64,000 bases of DNA from Novosphingobium sp. B1 (lineage in GTDB: Bacteria > Pseudomonadota > Alphaproteobacteria > Sphingomonadales > Sphingomonadaceae), in contig NZ_FWXL01000001.1 in the NCBI RefSeq assembly GCF_900176395.1, forward strand, positions 124,001 to 188,000. The letters run 5' to 3'. Below, one piece after another: positions 25,907 through 32,215 of this stretch. Numbering within the stretch: the first letter of the stretch is position 1; each line of letters starts with the position of its first letter. Below the pieces are notes generated by a model that was given only the letters and a program-made list of their open reading frames with translations, was not told the DNA's origin and searched no databases. The translations under genes and the position numbers were made by a program.

Positions 25907-26791
25907 CTACCGCCCATAAGCAAAACGAGGCCTATAGCTCTCGACGAGTGCAGCCTCCTCATCTTCGTCTTCGTCCGGCACTGCCGGAAGCTCCTCGCTT
26001 GAGAAAACTGTGAGTGTGAAGCCGTAACTTCCGAGCCCGATGATTTCCTCATCCAGTCGAATTCCGTCTGGCCCGTCGAACCACTCACTGAGTGTCGTTT
26101 CAGTATTGGACCGTCGTGCTTGCGCAACATTCAAGGGATCCGAATTGAACGCGCGCGTACCGGTGTCGGGAAGTAGGTCGTCTCTTCGGGGATAAGCGCG
26201 CGGCTTCAGCTGCTTAAAGCCATCGGATAGGAAGCTGTAGCAAACGCGCTCACCTCGGCTCACCACGACAGCCATCGGATAGGGACAGCATTCGGCGGCT
26301 CGAATTGCCGACGCAGTCAGCGAACACTCAGACTCAAGCGCTAAGCGTTCGACACCGACCAAGCCGACTTGGTTGTGGTCAAGCGCCCGACGCACCAGGC
26401 CGGTCGGCATGAGAAGACCGGACGAGAAATGATCAGCTTCGATCTCGATTGAGTTGCTGCCTTGGGTGAACCCCGCGCGTGAAATATGTACGGCGGCGTG
26501 CTTCATGATCTCCTCGGGATGACCCTCGAGAAAGAAGTGACCGAGCTCATGCCCGATCGTAAAGCGCTGGAAACCAGTGCTGGTGATGTTTGTGGCGTAG
26601 AAAATACCTACGCCGTGGTCTCCGAAGATGATGCCGCCACTCACACCGGCTTGGTCGGGCTTCTTCGCCTCGACAAGGATGTCTTCATTGGCTGCGATCC
26701 TGAAGGGATCAATCGGGAATGAAGTAAAGCCGTGTTCCTTCGCCTTGCGCTCGCCACATTTGCGAGCCCATTCGAGGCGAAACCTGCTCAT
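25907..26791 (-). CDS. ImmA/IrrE-family metallopeptidase (CapP-like)
   Basis: A 294-residue protein with zinc motif IGHELGHFFLEG (HELGH, 81-85) and a downstream EIEADHFSSGLLMP helix whose Glu would be the third ligand. Residues 131-294 form a second domain that could be the sensor part. It is co-transcribed with and overlaps by one base an HTH gene, and the pair is divergent from a CBASS operon. That arrangement matches CapP, the ssDNA-stimulated protease that cleaves the CapH repressor. ImmA of an ICE-type switch is the alternative. Confidence 0.85.
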   Translation of the reverse strand: MSRFRLEWARKCGERKAKEHGFTSFPIDPFRIAANEDILVEAKKPDQAGVSGGIIFGDHGVGIFYATNITSTGFQRFTIGHELGHFFLEGHPEEIMKHAAVHISRAGFTQGSNSIEIEADHFSSGLLMPTGLVRRALDHNQVGLVGVERLALESECSLTASAIRAAECCPYPMAVVVSRGERVCYSFLSDGFKQLKPRAYPRRDDLLPDTGTRAFNSDPLNVAQARRSNTETTLSEWFDGPDGIRLDEEIIGLGSYGFTLTVFSSEELPAVPDEDEDEEAALVESYRPRFAYGR

Positions 26792-27120
26792 TACTTTGCG
26801 TCTGATCGGCGCTTGGCCATGACTTCGATCATCATCTGGATGTGTTCGCGATCGGCGTCTGTTAAATTCTCCTCACCACGGAATGCCGTTGTCGCACCTT
26901 CCATGCTCTTCACTCTACCCAGCAGGTAGTCCGAACTCACATTGAGGGCTTGGGAGAGCGCGCGTACATTCGCGAACGACGGTTTGCGCCGATTGCGCTC
27001 GAAGTGTCCGATTGCTGCGGCCTGCAGACCGGATTTTTGCGCCAACTCAGCTTGGCTGAGTTTCCGTACTTCGCGGGCTGCAATCAGCCGCTCTCCAAAC
27101 TGGTTTTCCTCTGATGGCAT
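26791..27120 (-). CDS. XRE-family HTH repressor (CapH-like)
   Basis: A 109-residue protein with an N-terminal XRE HTH: LIAAREVRKLSQAELAQKSG and GHFERNRRKPSFANVRAL cover helices 1-5, and SSDYLLGRV closes the fold. The C-terminal 40 residues hold a loop and a dimer-type helix (REHIQMMIEVMAKRR), the size expected for CapH. TAATG links it to the peptidase gene. Two palindromes CTACGA-N2-TCGTAG upstream of its start also lie before the CBASS genes, so it likely represses both directions until cleaved. Confidence 0.87.
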   Translation of the reverse strand: MPSEENQFGERLIAAREVRKLSQAELAQKSGLQAAAIGHFERNRRKPSFANVRALSQALNVSSDYLLGRVKSMEGATTAFRGEENLTDADREHIQMMIEVMAKRRSDAK

Positions 27121-27126
27121 CCTTGA

Positions 27127-27224
27127 CCTACGATGTAAACATAACTATATCTACGATATCGTAGGGAAAGTTGCGTCACTTTGGTGACGCTCATTTTTGC
27201 CCGAAATCCCTACGAATTCGTAGG
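27127..27224. promoter_or_regulatory. Paired palindromic operators of the CapH-like repressor
   Basis: Two perfect palindromes share the form CTACGA-N2-TCGTAG: 27151-27164 and 27210-27223 (the latter extends to 16 bases, 27209-27224), centres 59 bases apart. A half-site CCTACGAT starts at 27127, next to the repressor start. Binding is inferred from symmetry, repetition and place. Confidence 0.75.
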
Positions 27225-27275
27225 TTCTGTTACGACGAATCGAGCGACTGGTCAACGGGGAAGGAGGTGAAAGTG

Positions 27276-27419
27276 ATGGCAGGCAAGAAAAACTCCGAGG
27301 TAACCAGTGCCAAGGTTGCCTCTGCAGCGTCCAAAGTGCTGCGCGATCCGAAGTCGAGCAAAGCGGCTAAGTCTGCGGCAGCTTCGGCGCTGACGCAGCG
27401 TCCCAATAAGAAGAAGTAG
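27276..27419 (+). CDS. Small Lys/Ala-rich protein at head of CBASS operon
   Basis: A 47-residue basic protein MAGKKNSEVTSAKVASAASK... ending QRPNKKK, with two short Ala/Lys helices. It has one of the best ribosome sites in the window (AAGGAGGTGAAAGTG). I recall similar small proteins next to DUF3892 genes in defence islands, without a known role. It is the first gene after the CapH-type operators and is separated from the rest of the operon by a strong hairpin. Confidence 0.65.
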   Translation: MAGKKNSEVTSAKVASAASKVLRDPKSSKAAKSAAASALTQRPNKKK

Positions 27420-27424
27420 CCACC

Positions 27425-27453
27425 GGCGGGTCGGGGCTAGCCCCCGACCCGCC
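27425..27453 (+). terminator. Terminator-like hairpin inside the CBASS operon
   Basis: A perfect 12-pair stem (GGCGGGTCGGGG with CCCCGACCCGCC) and five-base loop is followed by ATTTCC rather than a T-run. It may attenuate transcription or stabilise the 5' part of the mRNA. Confidence 0.5.
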
Positions 27454-27475
27454 ATTTCCATGAAAGGAGGTCAAT

Positions 27476-27634
27476 ATGGCGAAACGCTATGTTAACTGCA
27501 CCTGCAAGCACAGCCAAGGCGACATCACCGGAGTGTGCACAACGGGCAGTTCCGGTCGCCCGGCTCAAAGTCGGACGCGATCAGCGACATCGAAACCGGC
27601 CCCCACGAATGCTGAAAGGGCGGTCACTCTGTGA
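27476..27634 (+). pseudogene. Frameshifted, truncated DUF3892 gene
   Basis: The ATG at 27476 follows AAAGGAGG and opens as DUF3892 (MAKRYVNCTCKHSQGDITGVC). After the Cys near 27538 the family's continuation (SKSDAISDIETGPHE) is in another frame, as if two bases (AC of ACAACG) had been gained. The family's C-terminal half is absent: the correct frame stops at 27615. The shifted frame runs to 27634 and ends as GTGA over the CD-NTase start, so translation through it could still couple the next gene. Confidence 0.65.
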
Positions 27635-29076
27635 AACTCGTATCCCAATTCAAATCGTTCCTGACCGATACGGTGAATCTCAATCAGACCCGGCTCGACG
27701 CACTCGAGTCCAATGTCGAAGCCATCAAGAATTTCGTGCGCCAATGCGACTGGGATCCGAAGATCAAGTCGTTTTACCCGCAGGGTTCCTGGGCGCACGA
27801 CACAATCATCAAGCCGGTAGATGGCGGCGAGTTCGATGCCGATCTGCTGGTGATGGTCGAGCCTGTCAAAGACTGGACGGCGGCCGACTACGTCAAGTCG
27901 CTGGGCAAGGCCTTTGCTGACAGTTCGACCTATGGAGACAAGTGCAAGACCTGGGACTATTGTGTGACGATCACTTATGCGGGCGATCGCAAGGTCGATA
28001 TCGCGCCTTGCGTGCTTGGGCGACAGATTCCGGGGCGCCTCGAGGTCTGCAACAAGCCGCTGGACACGTTTGAGCGCTCTGAGCCGGTCGGCTATACCGA
28101 GTGGCTGAAGAAGCAGAATGGCTATTCGGGCGGGAACTCGTTCCGCAAGATTACTCGGCTCCTCAAATATCTGCGCGATATCAAGACTACTTTCACCTGC
28201 CCGTCGGTGCTGCTCACGACGCTTCTGGCGAGCCATATCCACTGGACCGATAAGGACTCGGATTCGTTCGCCAACGTGCCAACGACGCTTAAGACCGTTA
28301 TGGGAAGGCTCGACGATTGGTTGCAGGCGAGACCCGCCAAACCGGTAATTGCCAATCCGCATCTTACCTCTGAGGATCTCGCCTCGTGTTGGTCGGAAGT
28401 GCAATATTCCAATTTTCGGAACTTCATCAACAAGTACCGAAAATGGATCGACGAGGCTTACGACGAGCCGGACCGGTCTGCCAGCATCACGGCCTGGCGT
28501 CGCATCTTCGGCGATGATTTTGCCAAGGGGGAGGAGGTTCTGGCGAAAGCGAGCGTGTCGGAGGGTACGTCATTGGTCGGCCGTTTGTTGGCGAGCACTG
28601 CAGCGCACCTTGACGAACTCGTCGATGCGGTGGCGAACTACGGCGTGCGCATCCTGCCGAGCGATTTTTTTGCACCACCGCACATGCACGCACCGCGTTG
28701 GCCTAGAGCCGAGACCTTCACGCGAAACGTGCAGGTGGTGGCGAAATGGTATGGCTCGAAAAGCGCCGCGAATGGGCGCCCGCTCCAAAGGGAAGAGGTG
28801 CTTCATCGGCATGGCGGGATCTGGTTTGACGTGACCGTCAATGGCGGACAAGAACTGCCGGCCGGTTACCGCGTCCAGTGGCGGATTACCAATACAGGCA
28901 TTATGGCAATTGCACTCAATGCAGGACGCGGCGACTTCTATGCTCCGCAGAGCGGAAACCGAAGGTGGGAAGAATTGAGCTATCGTGGAGTCCACTTGGC
29001 GGAAGCATTCATTATCAGGAGGGGCGATGACAAGCTGGTGGGGCAGAGCGACCCGTTCCCGGTGATCATCGAATAG
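27631..29076 (+). CDS. CBASS CD-NTase (SMODS nucleotidyltransferase with AGS-C domain)
   Basis: A 481-residue cGAS/DncV-like enzyme that should make a cyclic oligonucleotide on phage infection. The catalytic signature is complete: GS at 52-53 in PQGSWAHDT, Asp69 and Asp71 in EFDADLLV, and Asp123 in KVDIAPCV. Residues about 345-481 match the AGS-C sensor domain linked to SMODS enzymes (LQREEVLHRHGG, QWRITNTG, ELSYRGVHLAEAF). GTG start overlapping the upstream frame. The next gene is the S-4TM effector. No Cap2/Cap3 genes are present, so this is a two-gene (type I) CBASS. Confidence 0.92.
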   Translation: MKLVSQFKSFLTDTVNLNQTRLDALESNVEAIKNFVRQCDWDPKIKSFYPQGSWAHDTIIKPVDGGEFDADLLVMVEPVKDWTAADYVKSLGKAFADSSTYGDKCKTWDYCVTITYAGDRKVDIAPCVLGRQIPGRLEVCNKPLDTFERSEPVGYTEWLKKQNGYSGGNSFRKITRLLKYLRDIKTTFTCPSVLLTTLLASHIHWTDKDSDSFANVPTTLKTVMGRLDDWLQARPAKPVIANPHLTSEDLASCWSEVQYSNFRNFINKYRKWIDEAYDEPDRSASITAWRRIFGDDFAKGEEVLAKASVSEGTSLVGRLLASTAAHLDELVDAVANYGVRILPSDFFAPPHMHAPRWPRAETFTRNVQVVAKWYGSKSAANGRPLQREEVLHRHGGIWFDVTVNGGQELPAGYRVQWRITNTGIMAIALNAGRGDFYAPQSGNRRWEELSYRGVHLAEAFIIRRGDDKLVGQSDPFPVIIE

Positions 29077-29089
29077 CGGGTGCTGACTT

Positions 29090-29989
29090 ATGCAGAATCA
29101 AATCACCACCCACCAAAATGAGCCGCGGTTCTTGAAATTTCTTCGGGCGAGATCGGAGACTTACCGCGAGGCCAGTCACTGGCAGATTGCGCAATTTGTT
29201 CTCACCGTCATCACACCGTTGGTGGGAGCAGTCGTTGCAATTATGACACCGGATGCGAGGCCCTATGTTGCTGCAGCCGCCTTGGTGATCGCCATGCTGG
29301 ATAGCTCGTTGATCGACCGCATTCAGAAGCAGAAACTGAAAACGGCCGCCCGCATCGCCGAACAATTCGACTGTGAACTATTGGAAATGGCTTGGAATCC
29401 CTATGCGGCCGGCAAGAAGGTAGAGCCTGAGGTTATCGAGGGCGCGGCCCTGCGTTGGCCCAATGGCGAGGCGAAACTGAAAGGGTGGTACCCTTCTGCG
29501 GTCGAACAAGTGCCCATCCACCTTGCTCGGATTATCTGCCAGCGCACCAATCTGTGGTATGATGGCACGCTTCGTGAGAAATATAGTTCGATCCTGCTCT
29601 GGTCCGCGATCGTTATTGCGATTCTTTTGTTTTCAGTAGGTTTTGCGGCTCAATTGAGCCTGATTGATTTTGTGGCCGTAGTAATAGCGCCCGTTACACC
29701 GGTATTTGGCTGGACGCTTCGCGAATTTTTTCGACAGCGGGATGCCGTTGAGGCTCTCAAGTTTGCAAGGGCCGAGGCCGAAGCGCTTTGGGCTGCTGCG
29801 CTGAATGGAGGATGCGAACCGTCGGAATGTGCTCGTCGTTCCCGAGAGTTTCAAAACACAATCTTTGCTCGACGTGCCAACAATCCTCTGATTTTTCCCA
29901 AAATCTATGACCGCCTTCGGTCAAGCTTGGAGATTCAGATGAACCGAGGCGCTGAGGCGTATGTGAACGAGCTGAAGGACGGTGGGTGA
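29090..29989 (+). CDS. S-4TM family CBASS membrane effector
   Basis: A 299-residue protein with four predicted membrane segments: about 34-54 (FVLTVITPLVGAVVAIM), 58-76 (PYVAAAALVIAMLD), 164-186 (ILLWSAIVIAILLFSV) and 190-210 (SLIDFVAVVIAPVTPVFGW), with soluble regions between and after. This topology next to a SMODS enzyme is that of the SMODS-associating 4TM effector, thought to permeabilise the inner membrane when the cyclic nucleotide binds. Starts 13 bases after the CD-NTase. Confidence 0.88.
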   Translation: MQNQITTHQNEPRFLKFLRARSETYREASHWQIAQFVLTVITPLVGAVVAIMTPDARPYVAAAALVIAMLDSSLIDRIQKQKLKTAARIAEQFDCELLEMAWNPYAAGKKVEPEVIEGAALRWPNGEAKLKGWYPSAVEQVPIHLARIICQRTNLWYDGTLREKYSSILLWSAIVIAILLFSVGFAAQLSLIDFVAVVIAPVTPVFGWTLREFFRQRDAVEALKFARAEAEALWAAALNGGCEPSECARRSREFQNTIFARRANNPLIFPKIYDRLRSSLEIQMNRGAEAYVNELKDGG

Positions 29990-30078
29990 CCGGACGGCGA
30001 CCGGAATTGAGGTGGCTTTGAGATCCACAGATTTTTGAATCGCGTTCCGGTTTAGTTCTGGAATGAGAGCTAATTCTG

Positions 30079-30564
30079 ATGCAGTCTCCGCACATGATTT
30101 TTGCCCATCAAACGCAGCTGGTTACGCTCGCTAACGTATCCGTTGGAAGTCTCGTTTTGGCATCTGGATATGACCAATCCAGTGTCGCGGCCCTGGTTTG
30201 CGAATTTGAGAACGAAAAGTGCCTCTTACGTGTTGGGCAGAATTGCCATGTATTCCAGGACAATTTTGGTTCCGACTTGCTGGATTTGGGCGCCGCAGTT
30301 GCGAAATTTGATCCTGGTAGTGCGGCTTCCAATGACGCCTTTCCGCGAAGCGGCGCGCTCTTGATCACAGCCGAAGGCCCCGGTGTATTTGAGGCAGCCG
30401 GACGAATTGGTTCTTCAGGTGGATACCTGACCTTATTGAACGGCGTCAGACAACATTTCTACCGATCGCGAGGAATTCCAACATTCTGCCGATGGGAACT
30501 GGGCATAGTGCGCGATAACGAGTTTGTCAGCGTGGCAATCTTTGACCTGACTCAAGATGCGTAA
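30079..30564 (+). CDS. Hypothetical protein of the post-CBASS cassette
   Basis: A 161-residue soluble protein rich in beta-type sequence: LVTLANVSVGSLVLASGYD, EFENEKCLLRVGQNCHVFQ, GALLITAEGPGVFEAAG. I do not recognise the family. No signal or membrane segment. Lower GC and less biased codon use than the flanking transfer genes. It is separated by 89 bases from the S-4TM gene and by 23 bases from the next membrane protein gene, so it groups with the latter. ATG 30094 is an alternative start. Confidence 0.65.
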   Translation: MQSPHMIFAHQTQLVTLANVSVGSLVLASGYDQSSVAALVCEFENEKCLLRVGQNCHVFQDNFGSDLLDLGAAVAKFDPGSAASNDAFPRSGALLITAEGPGVFEAAGRIGSSGGYLTLLNGVRQHFYRSRGIPTFCRWELGIVRDNEFVSVAIFDLTQDA

Positions 30565-30587
30565 GATTCGTTAACAGGAGGATTCTT

Positions 30588-31181
30588 TTGTCCGACATCC
30601 CTTCGTCTGCAGAATTGACAAGTTTGGCCAGTCTGCTTTCGCCTGGGGTTATCATTCTGTGGGTCCGCAGTAGATTTAGGGACGCAAATCAATCTAAACT
30701 AGCCGATCAAGTCATTAGCTTTGCCCTGATTTCCGTTGCTTATCGAGCGGCTACCTATCCCCTCTTTCATGTTCAGGCAGGTTTAATTCTGCCTGAGTGG
30801 CTATGGCAGTTTTCGTTAAACTTTCTAGTGCCACTTGTGGTGGCTGCTGTACTTGTATTTTTTGATCGATCAGAGCAGTTTTATAAACTTACTCAAAAGC
30901 TTGGTCTGAGGCCAACTCATCACGAGCCGACCGCATGGGATTTTGCTTACCGGAGCCGGGGCCCTTCCTATTTATTGGTGCATCTGAATGATGGTTCGAC
31001 GGTTGCTGGTGTTTGGGTTGAGGGTTCGTTTGCATCTTCGACGCCAGGCGATCGAGACTTGCTTGTCTCACAGCTCTGGACCGTTGATCCTAGTGGCTCT
31101 TGGCATTGTGTGAAGCCGCCGCGTGCAATGCTTATTTGTGGCGGATCAATCCGAATGGTCGAATTCATCGAAGGAGGCTAA
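30588..31181 (+). CDS. Membrane protein, DUF6338-like
   Basis: A 197-residue protein from a TTG start with perfect AGGAGG six bases upstream. Three hydrophobic segments (about 15-27, 42-62, 68-90: GVIILWV, VISFALISVAYRA, FLVPLVVAAVLVFF) precede a cytosolic domain starting PTAWDFAYRSRGPSYLLVHL and ending GGSIRMVEFIEGG. I associate this with DUF6338 from memory; no biochemical role is known. Followed at two bases by a small gene. AT-rich codon use suggests separate acquisition. Confidence 0.65.
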   Translation: MSDIPSSAELTSLASLLSPGVIILWVRSRFRDANQSKLADQVISFALISVAYRAATYPLFHVQAGLILPEWLWQFSLNFLVPLVVAAVLVFFDRSEQFYKLTQKLGLRPTHHEPTAWDFAYRSRGPSYLLVHLNDGSTVAGVWVEGSFASSTPGDRDLLVSQLWTVDPSGSWHCVKPPRAMLICGGSIRMVEFIEGG

Positions 31182-31183
31182 GT

Positions 31184-31360
31184 GTGGAAAATCCGGAAAA
31201 TAACAAGGCGGCCGGTCAAGTAATCCTGAAGAAGGGATACACCGCCCCCAAATCGCCGACGATGGCCAACGATGGGCATAGGCCTGCAAGTGGTCAACTT
31301 GGCGCTCCTCCAACATCAGGAAGCGTCGTGTCCAAGCCGCCTGTGAGCAAGAAAGACTAG
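31184..31360 (+). CDS. Small disordered Pro/Lys/Ser-rich protein
   Basis: A 58-residue product from a GTG start; AAGGAGG (31171-31177) lies inside the end of the DUF6338-like gene, so translation is coupled. Sequence VILKKGYTAPKSPTMANDGH... is low-complexity and lacks hydrophobic core, hence probably disordered or a binding tail. No family recognised. Confidence 0.55.
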   Translation: MENPENNKAAGQVILKKGYTAPKSPTMANDGHRPASGQLGAPPTSGSVVSKPPVSKKD

Positions 31361-31381
31361 TTGGCCGTTGGAGCAACGTAG

Positions 31382-31570
31382 ATGAGCAAGATCAAAGGCG
31401 GAAGCGGATCCGGAACCGTCAGAGGAATCGCAGTTGGCGGCCCTAAAAAGGTCTTAGGGGGGTACCAAGGCCCGCGCGGAGGTCTTGGCACACCTCCGAC
31501 AGGAAACGGCGGAGGTGGAGGATCCGGAGGAAGCGGCAACGGCGGGGGCTTTGGCTCGAACAAGAAATAA
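31382..31570 (+). CDS. Small glycine-rich protein
   Basis: A 62-residue protein with 26 glycines, N-terminus MSKIKGGSGSGTVRGIAVGG and a C-terminal Gly/Ser/Asn run ending GFGSNKK. No fold is expected. GGAG precedes the ATG. It closes the four-gene cassette that begins at 30079, and pairs with the preceding disordered protein. Confidence 0.55.
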   Translation: MSKIKGGSGSGTVRGIAVGGPKKVLGGYQGPRGGLGTPPTGNGGGGGSGGSGNGGGFGSNKK

Positions 31571-31981
31571 TTCGACCAAAGATTTAAGGCCTCTTTGGGG
31601 GGCATTCAAAGTCACACGATATTTGAGCTGAGCGGGAATTCTCGAAGGTCGCACTCTGGCCTCGCAAGCTCGGACCAGGGTGCGGCGTTCTCGTCGCTGA
31701 CCCGCAGGCACTCTTGCGGCTCTCCTTGCCGAACGCCGGCTGACGCCCAGTCCCGCGCGCCTGGCGTTCTGCTGCGTCGAGCCTTGCAAGGGTGCCGTCC
31801 TTTGCCGGCTCGCGGAGCGAGCCTGACGCACCGCAGTGTGTCCACCATCAGAGGGCAGCCTACCCCGCATTAGTAAGGGAGGGGAGGGCGCTTTGGATTG
31901 GCGCCGACGAATGCGACCGAACTCGAGTATTTTCAGCTTCTCGGCTCGGAAGTTTCTGCTATGTTCCAAAGGAGCAGATCA
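31571..31981. other. Non-coding region before transfer genes
   Basis: 411 bases with no supported gene. The second half is GC-rich (inverted blocks such as GCCGGCTCGCGGAGCGAGCC) and contains GGGAGGGGAGGGCGC near 31876-31890, another variant of the G-rich leader motif. Confidence 0.4.
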
Positions 31982-32215
31982 ATGAACGCCATCATGACCG
32001 ATTTCGACTTCAAGCGCGGTAGCGAACCAGTCCCCGAGAAATGGGAGGGATTTGCCGAGCTTGATCGCGCGCTGGCCGAGAACCGTCTAACCGAATACCG
32101 GATCAAGAAGGCTTGGGCTGATCCTTGGGCACGGGCTCTTGGCATTGGCGTTATCACCCTCTTCGTCGCGTTCGGCGTTTTCGTGGTCATCAATGACCTG
32201 ATCATGGGCCACTAG
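31982..32215 (+). CDS. Small single-pass membrane protein
   Basis: A 77-residue protein: a charged N-terminal half (FDFKRGSEPVPEKWEGFAEL) and one C-terminal membrane helix (IGVITLFVAFGVFVVIND, about 52-72). AAAGGAG lies seven bases before ATG 31982. It converges on and overlaps the end of traG by 14 bases. It may be an entry-exclusion-like or regulatory protein, but nothing shows this directly. Confidence 0.65.
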   Translation: MNAIMTDFDFKRGSEPVPEKWEGFAELDRALAENRLTEYRIKKAWADPWARALGIGVITLFVAFGVFVVINDLIMGH

